This document shows positions 1-8,307 of a stretch of 27,239 bases of DNA, piece after piece (position 1 is the first letter of the stretch; each line of letters opens with the position of its first letter). The position numbers and the translations under genes were made by a program. The stretch is taken from assembly GCA_045646245.1 (NCBI GenBank), contig JAZRKJ010000032.1, positions 1-27,239 on the forward strand, written 5' to 3'. The notes under the pieces were generated by a model. It saw only the letters and a program-made list of their open reading frames with translations. It had not been told where the DNA came from and ran no database searches. Source of the DNA: SIG607 sp045646245. GTDB taxonomy: Bacteria; Bacillota; Clostridia; Oscillospirales; Acutalibacteraceae.

Positions 1-504
1 GGTTGCCGAAAGGCTTTCGGCGGCATCTTCAATAAGCACGGCGCCGTGCTGGTCGCATATAGCTCTGATTTCATCAAGCTTTGCGGGAACACCGTAAAGG
101 TTAACTACTATAACGCATTTGCACTCAGGGTATTTTTCAAAGGCTAAACGTAAAGCATCGGGGTCCATATTCCAGGTTTCATATTCGCTGTCTATAAAAA
201 CCTGACGTCCGTTTTCGTACGTAACGGGATTTACCGTAGCGGCAAAGGTTAAATCGGAACAAAAAACAACATCTCCCGACTTAACGCCCGCCAGTTTAAC
301 AGCTAAATGCAGAGCCGCCGTTCCGCTTACACAAGCGGAGGCAGATTTCACCCCGATATATTCAGCCATTTCTTTTTCAAAACCGTCAACGTTAGCGCCG
401 AGAGGTGCTACCCAGTTAGTATCAAATGCTTCTTTTATGTATTTTTGTTCTTCACCGTGCATAGTAGGTGATGATAGAAAAATGCGTTTATTTTTTTCTG
501 CCAT
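1..504 (-). CDS. DegT/DnrJ/EryC1/StrS-type PLP aminotransferase, C-terminus cut by window edge
   Basis: I translated the minus strand from the ATG at 504; 168 codons are open up to the window edge. The product begins MAEKNKRIFLSSPTMHGEE and continues with features of sugar aminotransferases of the DegT family: an early 'NWVAPLG' substrate loop, 'SGTAALHLA' (phosphate-binding/cofactor region) and 'VVNLYGVPAKLDEI' followed by 'LIEDAAESL', which contains the aspartate that contacts the pyridine nitrogen of PLP. Family members transfer an amino group to nucleotide-linked keto-sugars for surface glycans. The catalytic lysine would lie beyond position 1. A GAGGT ribosome binding site lies 7 to 8 bases before the ATG, so the start is secure. 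The family is confident; the exact sugar substrate cannot be told. Confidence 0.85.
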   Translation of the reverse strand, partial: MAEKNKRIFLSSPTMHGEEQKYIKEAFDTNWVAPLGANVDGFEKEMAEYIGVKSASACVSGTAALHLAVKLAGVKSGDVVFCSDLTFAATVNPVTYENGRQVFIDSEYETWNMDPDALRLAFEKYPECKCVIVVNLYGVPAKLDEIRAICDQHGAVLIEDAAESLSAT

Positions 505-568
505 TTTGCATACCTCTATTCGATAATTTAAGACACAATAAGACCACTTTATAATATAATATATATTT

Positions 569-597
569 ATTATACTACGACACTAAGATAAAATCAA
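569..597 (-). promoter_or_regulatory. Sigma-A promoter for the aminotransferase gene
   Basis: On the minus strand TTGATT (592-597) and TATAAT (569-574) are separated by 17 bases. It lies about 65 bases upstream of the ATG at 504 and diverges from the DUF89 promoter. Confidence 0.65.
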
Positions 598-640
598 TAG
601 GCATTTTGCTGCCATAAAAAGCCATAGTATTACACATTAT

Positions 641-669
641 TTGCAAAAAAAGTCAAACTATGGTACAAT
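641..669 (+). promoter_or_regulatory. Sigma-A promoter for the DUF89 gene
   Basis: TTGCAA (641-646), a 17-base spacer and TACAAT (664-669). This places transcription start near 676 and decides the protein start: a longer reading frame beginning at 641 would start inside the -35 box, so the ATG at 698 is used. Confidence 0.75.
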
Positions 670-697
670 ATGCAAAAACGAAAAACGAGGCAAAAAT

Positions 698-1543
698 ATG
701 GAAATTATGGAAGGCTGTCTGCCCTGCCTTTTAAGGCAAGCAGAGGATGCCGCAAAAAGAGTCAGCGATGACCCTGACGTTCACAAAGAGGTTATAAAAA
801 AAGCGCAAGAAATTTTAGAAAACTATAAAGCGTTTGAAAACGCACCGCTTCTTGCAGAAGCTATACATAACTGTGTAAAAAACGAGACAAAGCATAGCGA
901 CCCTTATAAAAAAATAAAAGACGCCGATATAAAAGCATCTATCTCTCTTATTCCCGTAATGGAAGAGTTTATAAGCCATAGCAAAGACAAGCTTTATGCT
1001 GCATTAAAAGTGTCTGCGGTGGGTAATAATCTTGATTCTGCGGTATATAAAAATATAGACATAAAAAATATAATAAAAGCAGAACTCAACCTTCCTTTTA
1101 CGCTTTGTGACAAAGAAATTCTGGAAGAAAAACTAAGTAATGCAAAAACAGTTTTAATAATAGGTGACAACGCGGGTGAAACCGTCTTTGACAACGTGTT
1201 TATAAGCAGTCTGCCGTCTTCACTTTCCTTTACTTACGCAGTAAGAAGCGCACCAATTATCAACGACGTTACAGAAGCGGAAGCAACGATGGTAAATATA
1301 GACAAAAAAGCTAAAATTTTACCTTCGGGAAGTACCGCTCCCGGCACTGATTTAAGTAAAGCAACAAAGGAATTTAAAGCTCTTTTAAGTTCAGCCGATA
1401 TAGTAATAAGCAAGGGTCAGGGCAACTTTGAAAGCCTATCCGAGGTTAAAGGAATTTTCTTTCTGCTTAAAGCAAAATGCCCCGTAATAGCCCAGCGTTT
1501 CGGTGTTGAAACAGGCAGTTATATTTTAAAATACAACGCATAA
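698..1543 (+). CDS. DUF89 / ARMT1-like metal-dependent phosphatase
   Basis: 281 aa. DUF89 proteins are metal-dependent damage-control phosphatases acting on phosphorylated metabolites; the bacterial short (AF1104-like) subgroup fits this length. Visible hallmarks are the N-terminal GCLPCLLRQ (Cys7 and Cys10), 'VGNNLD' at residues 108-113, 'IGDNAGE' with Asp157, Asn158 and Glu161 (metal and phosphate site), and 'SKGQGNFE' near residue 235. The ATG at 698 has an ACGAGG ribosome binding site with normal spacing and sits downstream of a strong promoter. It is transcribed alone, converging on the alcohol dehydrogenase, with a two-way terminator starting inside its stop codon. The family is confident; the physiological substrate is unknown. 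Confidence 0.85.
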   Translation: MEIMEGCLPCLLRQAEDAAKRVSDDPDVHKEVIKKAQEILENYKAFENAPLLAEAIHNCVKNETKHSDPYKKIKDADIKASISLIPVMEEFISHSKDKLYAALKVSAVGNNLDSAVYKNIDIKNIIKAELNLPFTLCDKEILEEKLSNAKTVLIIGDNAGETVFDNVFISSLPSSLSFTYAVRSAPIINDVTEAEATMVNIDKKAKILPSGSTAPGTDLSKATKEFKALLSSADIVISKGQGNFESLSEVKGIFFLLKAKCPVIAQRFGVETGSYILKYNA

Positions 1544-1637
1544 AAAACGGAGTCTCACGTGAGATAGTCAATAGTTAGTAGACACAAAAAACGGTGTCTA
1601 CCATCATTATATCACTTCACTCACGACTCCGTTTTTT
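1542..1637. terminator. Bidirectional terminator built as a nested inverted repeat
   Basis: The outer arms 1542-1554 and 1625-1637 are perfectly complementary over 13 bases, with an A run at one end and a T run at the other, so either strand can terminate. Nested inside are a perfect 12-base palindrome (1553-1564) and a separate hairpin (GTAGACAC 1578-1585 with GTGTCTAC 1594-1601). It overlaps the stop codons of both convergent genes. Confidence 0.75.
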
Positions 1638-2812
1638 TACAGCATTAGCTTATAAATATTTGTGCAGTCATTTTTGTCAAGCTTCAGGTAGCCTTCAATA
1701 TAACCGGGGCGCCCGTTACCGTCACAAAGAGTATCTACAAGGTAAGGAATATCCTCTTGCCTTGCGCCAAGCTCACTAAAGGTAACCGGCATACCTATAG
1801 ACGAAAGGAAATTTTTAAGCCTTTCAATTCCCTCAAGAGCAGTTTCTTCGGGTTTTTCAAAATTCATCTGACAGCCCCATACTCTTACCGCTACCTGCGC
1901 AAAACGCATTACGTCATTTTCATAAATATAAGTAAACATTGCCGGCATAACCACCGCAAGTCCTGCTCCGTGGGCGCAGTCGTAAAGGCCGGAAAGCTCA
2001 TGTTCAAGGGCGTGGCTGTTCCAGTCCTGACGTCTGCCAACACCGCATACGTTATTGTGAGCAAGAGTGCCCGCCCACATAATGTTAGCTCTCGCTTCGT
2101 AGTTTTTCGGGTCGGCTATAACACGTCTGCCCTCTTTAACTACGGTAAGCATTAAGGCTTCAATAACACGGTCGGTAACCTCTACCTCTTTGGTATCTGT
2201 AATATATCTTTCATAAAGATGAGCTAAAATATCGGTTATACCGCAGGCAGTCCGAAAAGCAGGTAAGGTACAGGTGAGCTCGGGATTCATAATACTGAAT
2301 TTAGGACGCAAAATTTCGGTGCGGCAGCCACGTTTAAGCATACCGTTTTCGTGGGTAATTACAGTATTTCCACTACCTTCGCTTCCTGCCGCGGCAATAG
2401 TAAGCACAGTGCCTACAGGAAGAGCCTTTTCAACAGGCTTTCCGCTGTGGTGGTCCCAGAAATCTCCGTCATAGGGTACGCCGCCGGCAATAGCCTTTGA
2501 AGAATCAATAGCGCTGCCGCCGCCTACCGCTAAAATAAAGTCTACATTTTCTTTTCTGCAAAGCTCAATTCCCTTATAAACAAGCCCGCTTCTGGGGTTG
2601 GGCTGTACTCCGCCGAGTAAAATGTAGGGAATATTTTCCTTATCAAGAGAAGCCTTTACTCTGTCAATAAGTCCGCTTTTAACGGCGCTCCCCCCACCGT
2701 AGTGAATAAGAACCTTACTTCCGCCGAACTTTTTAACCAATGCACCCGCCTCGTTTTCGGTATCTTTACCGAAACAAAAATACGTAGGCGAATTAAAAAT
2801 AAAATTATCCAT
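1637..2812 (-). CDS. YqhD/butanol-dehydrogenase-type iron- or zinc-dependent alcohol dehydrogenase
   Basis: 391 aa from the ATG at 2812. This group reduces aldehydes to alcohols using NAD(P)H in the cytoplasm. The sequence shows the nucleotide-binding 'GGGS' at 97-100. Four putative metal ligands, Asp194, His198, His267 and His281, fall at the same numbers I recall for E. coli YqhD. A TTG two codons upstream (2818) would leave only 4 bases from the AAAGGG ribosome binding site; the ATG leaves about 10, and I prefer it, though the choice is not certain. It has its own promoter (2869-2897) and is monocistronic. The likely role is fermentative or detoxifying aldehyde reduction; the specific aldehyde is not known. 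Confidence 0.9.
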   Translation of the reverse strand: MDNFIFNSPTYFCFGKDTENEAGALVKKFGGSKVLIHYGGGSAVKSGLIDRVKASLDKENIPYILLGGVQPNPRSGLVYKGIELCRKENVDFILAVGGGSAIDSSKAIAGGVPYDGDFWDHHSGKPVEKALPVGTVLTIAAAGSEGSGNTVITHENGMLKRGCRTEILRPKFSIMNPELTCTLPAFRTACGITDILAHLYERYITDTKEVEVTDRVIEALMLTVVKEGRRVIADPKNYEARANIMWAGTLAHNNVCGVGRRQDWNSHALEHELSGLYDCAHGAGLAVVMPAMFTYIYENDVMRFAQVAVRVWGCQMNFEKPEETALEGIERLKNFLSSIGMPVTFSELGARQEDIPYLVDTLCDGNGRPGYIEGYLKLDKNDCTNIYKLML

Positions 2813-2868
2813 ATCCAATATACCCTTTCATCACTTTTAGATATTCCAACATACCTTTTTTCTTAATC

Positions 2869-2897
2869 ATTTTAGCACACCTTTAAAATTGTTGCAA
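2869..2897 (-). promoter_or_regulatory. Promoter for the alcohol dehydrogenase
   Basis: Minus strand: TTGCAA (2892-2897), 17-base spacer ending in TGC (extended -10), TAAAAT (2869-2874). The start site would be near 2862, giving a leader of about 50 bases. Confidence 0.65.
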
Positions 2898-2970
2898 CCG
2901 CATAAAGAACGTTTTTGGGAATGTACAAAAAATATAAATGTCAGTAATAATAATTTAAAAACAAGCAATA

Positions 2971-2999
2971 AAAAAAGAGCCAAGCTTATAGCCGCTCTT
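2971..2999 (-). terminator. Second terminator downstream of the candidate ncRNA
   Basis: On the minus strand an AAGAGC/GCTCTT stem (2994-2999 with 2975-2980) runs into seven T residues. It lies just beyond the first terminator and would stop read-through toward the alcohol dehydrogenase promoter. Confidence 0.5.
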
Positions 3000-3019
3000 C
3001 TCATAAACGATAACTAAAC

Positions 3020-3298
3020 AAAAAATAACCCTTGACCGTTTCACAACACTTCGGTCAAGGGTTATTTATGTTCTATCTTAATATCCAACATCTTTTTTCT
3101 AATACCTCTCTTTCTTAAATTTCAGATTTTTGTTTATTCCACTGCTTTAAGGCTACGCTGGTTACCTATATATAAATCCCGTAAAGTGAGAAGCACTTTT
3201 TGCTTTAAAGCGTTTCCAAACAAAAGTCTGTGACTGTTTGTTTACCGACCGTTTAAGCCCTTTGGTCAAGCCCTGTACATTGGTACCACCCTTCCTTT
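3020..3298 (-). ncRNA. Candidate structured non-coding RNA, family not identified
   Basis: This lies in a 666-base stretch without a credible gene. On the minus strand an extended -10 element precedes a likely start near 3298. The transcript would run about 275 nt to a very strong intrinsic terminator: a 15-bp perfect stem (3024-3038 with 3052-3066) with a 13-base loop and a T run. Between them are several local pairings: GTAC inverted copies around 'GGTACCAATGTAC', GACC/GGTC around 3240-3260, an AAACAA/TTGTTT hairpin, and a self-complementary GCTTTAAAGC. Only very short reading frames exist; one 9-codon frame ending at the terminator has a poorly placed ribosome binding site. The layout (own promoter, own terminator, between metabolic genes) fits a stand-alone RNA. 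It does not match what I remember of tmRNA, RNase P or SRP RNA. 6S RNA or the clostridial raiA-type RNA are untested options. Confidence 0.5.
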
Positions 3299-3304
3299 GA
3301 CTAT

Positions 3305-3313
3305 ATATTACCA
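3305..3313 (-). promoter_or_regulatory. Extended -10 element of the candidate ncRNA promoter
   Basis: Minus-strand TGG followed directly by TAATAT (TAATAT at 3305-3310, TGG at 3311-3313). The -35 position holds only a weak TGGATT 17 bases upstream, so the assignment rests on the extended -10. Confidence 0.4.
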
Positions 3314-3445
3314 TAAACTAAGTAAAAAATCCATTCGCAGTATTTATAAATATTTTCACCCTGTTTTATGCAAATCACAGAAATACTTTCAGCACCATTG
3401 ACAGAGTATGTATTTATATGATAAAATAATTTTGTTGGGTGTTAA

Positions 3446-3475
3446 AAAGCCGTTCCGAAATTTCGGAACGGCTTT
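3446..3475 (-). terminator. Terminator of the uraA-upp operon
   Basis: A perfect 30-base palindrome (3446-3460 with 3461-3475) followed on the minus strand by a run of five T residues, starting 3 bases after the upp stop codon. Confidence 0.85.
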
Positions 3476-3478
3476 ATT

Positions 3479-4120
3479 TTATTTTGTACCGAAGAGACGG
3501 TCACCCGCATCACCAAGACCGGGAAGTATATAACCGTTTTCGTTAAGGCATCTGTCCAAAGTGGAAACGAAGATGTGCACGTCGGGGTGAGTTTCGGCAA
3601 CCTTGGTTACGCCCTCGGGAGCACCGATAACAGCCATAAACTTAATATCCTTGCAGCCTCTCTTTTTAAGCGATGCAATAGCGTCGCAAGCGCTGCCGCC
3701 CGTAGCAAGCATCGGGTCAACCAACAGTACAAGTTTGTCTTCAATTCCGTCGGGAAGCTTACAGTAGTATTCGCAGGGCTGAAGAGTTTCTTCGTTGCGG
3801 TACATACCTATATGTCCAACCCTTGCCGAGGGGAAAAGCACGTGTACGCCGTTAACCATACCAAGGCCTGCTCTGAGAATAGGGACAATAACAATGGAAT
3901 TGTCCTTAACTACCCTTTGTGTACAGGTTTCAAGAGGAGTTTTTACCTGCTTTTCGGTGGTGGGAACGCCCTCCTTAAGACACTCAAAGGTCATAAGGGT
4001 GGTAATTTCCTCAATAAGCTCCCTAAACTCCTTCATACTGGTTTTTTCATCTCTTAAAATAGCAATTTTATGATTTATAAGAGGATGATCAAAAATTGTA
4101 ACGTTATCGTAATTTTTCAT
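3479..4120 (-). CDS. upp: Uracil phosphoribosyltransferase
   Basis: 213 aa, the usual length for Upp. It makes UMP from uracil and PRPP in pyrimidine salvage. The sequence shows the PRPP-binding loop 'LVDPMLATGGSA', the 'PILRAGLGM' segment, and the C-terminal uracil-binding 'PGLGDAGDRLFGT'. The ATG at 4120 is chosen; an in-frame TTG two codons upstream is too close to the AGGAG ribosome binding site. It is the second gene of an operon, 27 bases after the uraA stop, so import and phosphoribosylation of uracil are produced together. A terminator follows at once. Confidence 0.95.
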   Translation of the reverse strand: MKNYDNVTIFDHPLINHKIAILRDEKTSMKEFRELIEEITTLMTFECLKEGVPTTEKQVKTPLETCTQRVVKDNSIVIVPILRAGLGMVNGVHVLFPSARVGHIGMYRNEETLQPCEYYCKLPDGIEDKLVLLVDPMLATGGSACDAIASLKKRGCKDIKFMAVIGAPEGVTKVAETHPDVHIFVSTLDRCLNENGYILPGLGDAGDRLFGTK

Positions 4121-4147
4121 TGCCAAACTGCTCCTAAGCCTTAATTA

Positions 4148-5551
4148 TCAGGCTTTTTTCTTTGCGTGAAGAATAATGTTAATAATGATACCGAGTATAA
4201 GGGCGCAGGCAATATTGGTTATGGTAACCTGACCAATCTTCATTGCCATACCGCCGATACCGGGGATGAGGATAGCCGCAACAGTAAAGAGATTTGCGTT
4301 ATCTTCAAGGTCAACCTTTTGAATCATCTTAAGGCCGGAAACAGCAATAAAACCGTAAAGGGTAATACAAACGCCGCCCATTACGCAACCCGGAATAGAA
4401 TCAAGGAATGCCACAAAAGGTGAAATAAAGGAAATTATAATCGCCATAAATGCGGTGGTGGTAATGGTGATTACAGAAGCATTCCTTGTAATAGCTACAC
4501 AACCAACAGATTCACCGTAAGTAGTGTTGGGGCAACCGCCGAAGATAGCGCCCACAAAAGAGCCGATACCGTCACCGAGAAGAGTTCTGTGAAGACCGGG
4601 ATTTTCAAGAAGATCCTTACCGATAATGGAAGAAAGGTTCTTATGGTCTGCGATGTGTTCAGCAAATACAACGAAAGCAACGGGAACGTAGGCTACAGCA
4701 ATAGTTGCAAGATAAGAAGCATTAAAGCCGTCAATACCTTTAAATGCGTTCATAAAAGTAAATTCAGGAACCGAAACGAAAGTTTGAAGAGCAACTTTGC
4801 CTTCTACAAGCAAGTTCTGGAAAACGCTTAAATCAATAACAATAAGCTTTACATTGCCGGTTTTAATACCGATAATAGTAAAGATAAGAGCTACTACGTA
4901 GCCGGCGAGAATACCGATAATAAAGGGAATGAGTTTAGTCATTTTCTTGCCGTAAGTAGAGCAAAGAGTTACAACTACGAGAGTAACGATAGCGCAAATA
5001 AAGGATACCCAAGCGGAGGTTCCCATAATGTAAGAACCGTTACCGTCTGTGGGGCCGTAAGAAAATACGTCCTTAATTGCCGCACCCGCAAGGGACAGAC
5101 CGATAAGAGCAACGGTAGGTCCGATAACTGCGGCAGGCATAAGCTTGTTAATCCAGCCAACGCCGACAAATTTAACTACAAGGGAAATGATTACGTAAAC
5201 GAGACCTGCAAAAGCCGCACCGATAATTAAACCGAGATAGCCGAGGTATACGTTTGCGGTAGCGCCTGCAAAAGCGGCTGTCATAGAGCCTATGAAAGCG
5301 AAGGACGAGCCTAAGAATACAGGGCTTCTGAACTTAGTGAAGAGCTGGTAAACAAGAGTACCGACACCTGCACCGAAAAGGGCAGCGGAAGTGCTCATAG
5401 CATCTGCCGCATTAAGTCCTGCATTACCACTTACTAATACAGGAACAACGATGGTTGCCGCCATAATGGCAAGAAGTTGCTGGAATGCAAAAACCAGCAT
5501 TGCGCCGAATTTGGGTTTGTCATGAATATCATAGACAAGTTTGTTTTCCAT
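4148..5551 (-). CDS. uraA: Uracil permease, NCS2 (UraA) family
   Basis: 467 aa, a polytopic membrane protein with many hydrophobic segments, consistent with the 14-helix NCS2 fold. It couples proton entry to uracil uptake. Family hallmarks include 'VVFAEHIADHK', holding the substrate-site glutamate and nearby histidine, and 'GGCPNTTYGESVG', holding the second substrate-binding glutamate. The ATG at 5551 follows GGAGGGG by 6 bases; upstream in-frame codons are untranslated leader. It is first in the operon with upp. The leader has a short GC hairpin near 5583-5600, but I see no convincing PyrR-binding loop, so the mode of pyrimidine control is unclear. Confidence 0.93.
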   Translation of the reverse strand: MENKLVYDIHDKPKFGAMLVFAFQQLLAIMAATIVVPVLVSGNAGLNAADAMSTSAALFGAGVGTLVYQLFTKFRSPVFLGSSFAFIGSMTAAFAGATANVYLGYLGLIIGAAFAGLVYVIISLVVKFVGVGWINKLMPAAVIGPTVALIGLSLAGAAIKDVFSYGPTDGNGSYIMGTSAWVSFICAIVTLVVVTLCSTYGKKMTKLIPFIIGILAGYVVALIFTIIGIKTGNVKLIVIDLSVFQNLLVEGKVALQTFVSVPEFTFMNAFKGIDGFNASYLATIAVAYVPVAFVVFAEHIADHKNLSSIIGKDLLENPGLHRTLLGDGIGSFVGAIFGGCPNTTYGESVGCVAITRNASVITITTTAFMAIIISFISPFVAFLDSIPGCVMGGVCITLYGFIAVSGLKMIQKVDLEDNANLFTVAAILIPGIGGMAMKIGQVTITNIACALILGIIINIILHAKKKA

Positions 5552-5608
5552 TTTTAACCCCTCCGAGTAAAAATATTGTAGTTGGGCGCACACGCACCCA
5601 CAAGATGT

Positions 5609-5637
5609 ATTGTATCACATTAGTTCGTCATTTGCAA
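5609..5637 (-). promoter_or_regulatory. Sigma-A promoter of uraA-upp
   Basis: Minus strand: TTGCAA (5632-5637), 17-base spacer, TACAAT (5609-5614). Transcription would start near 5602, leaving a leader of about 50 bases. Confidence 0.75.
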
Positions 5638-5759
5638 ACATTTAATAACATTTATCTGTGTTTTTCTTATTTTTCGTACATTTTATCCAAAAAGACGCCG
5701 TATTTTTCTACACCGCGCAAATATTGATTTTTGCAATGTTATTCCGTGTATATTTGCAA

Positions 5760-5788
5760 TTGAATTTAATATCTGCATATGCTAAAAT
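5760..5788 (+). promoter_or_regulatory. Promoter for the secreted protein gene
   Basis: TTGAAT (5760-5765), a 17-base spacer ending in TGC (extended -10), and TAAAAT (5783-5788), divergent from uraA. Confidence 0.6.
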
Positions 5789-5840
5789 TAAGATATAGTT
5801 GTATGAAAATTTTTAGAGTTTTTGCGGAGGAAAATGGAAC

Positions 5841-7430
5841 ATGAAAAAAACGTTAAGCCTGTTATTAGCCATAATACTCATTTTCTCTGTTTTCAGCGGT
5901 GTTTTTACGGTAAATGCCGCCGCCAGCGGCTTTGAAACCGATTTTTCCAACTTCAGCAGTACCGCCTGCTTTAAAAAGATTTACGATTCAAGCGGAAAAG
6001 AAATAGTAGGAAAGTTTGCCTTCAACATTACAGACGACGGTTTACGTTACTTCCGAGAAGCCGATGAAGTCTTTTATAATCCAAGCGGCGGTGACAGAAC
6101 TCATCTGCTGGGACACAATGTCTTCCCCGTTTCAAAAACAGGTAAATCTTCCGATATATTTGCCATAACCGCAAACACCTGTTATAAAATAGAGCTTTCC
6201 TATAACTGCGTTACCTTAGGCAACAACGCTACCATTACCCTCGGCGCCGCTTTTGCGCAAAACGGCGGTAACGCCGATCACGCCACCAACGGAAAGGCAA
6301 AGCGCAAGGATTTAACTACTACGGCAAACGGCACCGAATCGGTTGTTATAAGTGAAATCGGCAGTGATACCGCGGTGTGTTATTTAACAATATCCGACGT
6401 GCCTGTAGACGGCAGTACTTTATACGACAGACTTTACATACTGTTAAATTCCACCGCAAAATCTGATATAGATATTACGGTTACTTCTCTAAAAATCAGC
6501 GTACTTTCTTCTATAGTACTTCACGACGTTAATTCAGGAAAGGAAACCACCTTTTTCGGTGAAGCAGACAAGGCTTTTTCCTTAGAGGAAGAAAAGGTTG
6601 ATGAAATTTATCTGATTAATTCAAAAAGTCAGTACACTAAAAGCCCCTCCGCCATTTATTCCGACAGCGCAGTTGATGAAGCAATATATATTGGCAGCGG
6701 TTATGAGCTTGCAAACGGTGCCACCTATCGTCTTTCCTTACACTACCGCCCAATAGACAACAGTAACGAAGGTAACGTTACCTTCCGCTTCACTTCGGGC
6801 AACAGCGCTTCGGATATTATAAAAAGCAACTCTGTAACCAAAAACTTCGAAACGGTGGATACGGCTACGCTTAACGACAGCACTGCTTGGAGAACCGTTG
6901 TTCTTTATTACACCGCCGACATAAAAGGCGAAAACGCCAATCTTTACCTTGCTCCTGTACTAAACGTAGAAACAAGCGGAGCGGCAGGAATTTATATTGA
7001 TACCTGTATTATAAGCAAGGTTGTTGAGTCTGCCGGCACCTCCATTTTAAAGGATGAGGCAAACGGAAAGCAGGCTTTACGCTTCTACTTCAGCTACGAC
7101 ACAAACAATGAAAAAATTGTTATAGATTCTCAAAAGCTTTCTATAGCAAAGCGCGGAATGTTATATGCTGCCGAAAGCAAAGTTTCCGACGTTTCCGATT
7201 TAAACCTGTCAAATGCCGATAATAACTCGTATATTTATAAAACGGAAACCGATAATCTTTCAAATTGTTGGGATTACGACGGTGATAGCGAAAAAACCAC
7301 ATTTAGCGCTTACCTTAAAGATATCAGCGAAAAATATTTTGATGAAAAGCTTGCTATTCGAGGCTACGTTATTCTTTCCGACGGCACGGTATTTTATAGT
7401 GAAATAATAAACGAAAGCCGGAGGATATAA
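5841..7430 (+). pseudogene. Secreted surface protein, N-terminal part (gene interrupted by a frameshift)
   Basis: 529 codons from an ATG preceded by GCGGAGG. The N-terminus is a Sec signal peptide: KK, a hydrophobic core and an alanine-rich cleavage site near residues 26-28. The mature part looks like beta-sandwich material, with two stretches describing 'Y.L..NYC'-type strands reminiscent of carbohydrate-binding modules, then an Ig-like segment that includes 'AIRGYVILSDGTVFYS'. I recognise no catalytic motif. The frame ends at TAA 7428-7430, but the next frame (-1 relative) is open from 7403 and continues in the same style to 8257, so I regard 5841-8257 as one gene of about 805 codons broken between 7403 and 7430. 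Whether the truncated form is still exported is unknown. Confidence 0.6.
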
Positions 7431-8257
7431 CCCTAGCCCAAAAAGCAAACACAGGCTATAATCAGGAAACCTACCGTATTATGGGCGCAGAATTAGTTGA
7501 GAAAAGCGGCGACAGCTTTATTATCAAAATGAATCACTTACTGCACGCAGGTGAACTGGAGCTGGCAATAAAAGAAACAGGTAAAAGTGATTTTATCGGC
7601 GGTTACCACGGCGACGAAATTATGAAATATGCCCGTTTTTATGTTGACGGAAAGGAAATCTCCTTAAAATCCCAAGCCGAAGGCATTGTGCAATGCAACA
7701 ACATAACCTTTGAAACCGATACAACTATGTACCGTTGCGCTTCGGGCACTGCCGAAAATAAACACGGTACCGCCGTATGTGAGCATTATCTTTACTATAC
7801 GATAAACAGTAAGGACGGAATTGTGGTTGACCAAAAGGTAAATTGGCTTGTAAACGACTTTAAGCAAAACGTTCCCATGGTATGTATGTTTACCGTAGGC
7901 CGATATTCCGGTAACACTAAAATTACCGACACCATTGAATATTATAAATGGGATGGAAGCTACGTTGATACCGTAGATGCTACAGGTTACGGTATTGGTG
8001 AGGAAGGTTTCGGTTATTCTTCTTACAACGGTCCTGCTTATGCGGTTGCTTACAGTAAGGAAAGCGGCTACAGAGCCTTTGTCGGTTACAAAAATATTAA
8101 AGGACTTGCCGAAACCTTCCAGAACTACGTATGGATACGCCCCTATAACGACAACAAGGTGTATTTTAAAGCTAACGCTAACACAACCTCCTACGTTGGT
8201 GAAGTTTGGGAATGGACCAATTACTTTAACTTCGACTACGTCACCCCCGAAAATTAA
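7403..8257 (+). pseudogene. Secreted surface protein, C-terminal part (out of frame with the signal peptide)
   Basis: This frame is open from 7403 to the TAA at 8255-8257. The first ATG is only at 7481 and has no ribosome binding site at useful distance. The amino acids before it (EDITLAQKANTGYNQETYRI) read as a normal protein linker, which argues that translation originally came from the upstream frame. The segment is rich in Tyr, Gly and Asn with alternating hydrophobic residues, typical of a secreted beta-structured domain. No family is recognised. A bidirectional terminator follows at 8271-8302. A GGAGG lies at the junction but no start codon is correctly spaced after it. Confidence 0.55.
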
Positions 8258-8270
8258 TATTTAATAAAAC

Positions 8271-8302
8271 AAAAATCGTGTACACTTCGGTACACGATTT
8301 TT
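8271..8302. terminator. Bidirectional terminator between convergent broken genes
   Basis: A 13-bp stem (8271-8283 with 8290-8302) with an ACTTCG loop, a T run on the plus side and an A run on the minus side, serving both the secreted protein gene and the DUF4838 gene. Confidence 0.85.
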
Positions 8303-8307
8303 TTATT

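Noticed and set aside
641..697. N-terminal extension of the DUF89 protein
   Set aside because: The upstream TTG is inside the -35 box and transcription would begin after it; family homology starts at GCLPC next to the ATG at 698.
5552..5602. PyrR-binding attenuator upstream of uraA
   Set aside because: The leader of about 50 bases has only one small hairpin, no recognisable PyrR loop and no terminator/antiterminator pair.
7403..7430. Programmed -1 frameshift site
   Set aside because: No slippery heptamer and no clear downstream stem-loop or pseudoknot; only the GGAGG speaks for it.
7481..8257. Independent gene starting at ATG 7481
   Set aside because: No ribosome binding site at usable distance; the protein-like sequence continues upstream to 7403, so it is the tail of the preceding frame-shifted gene.
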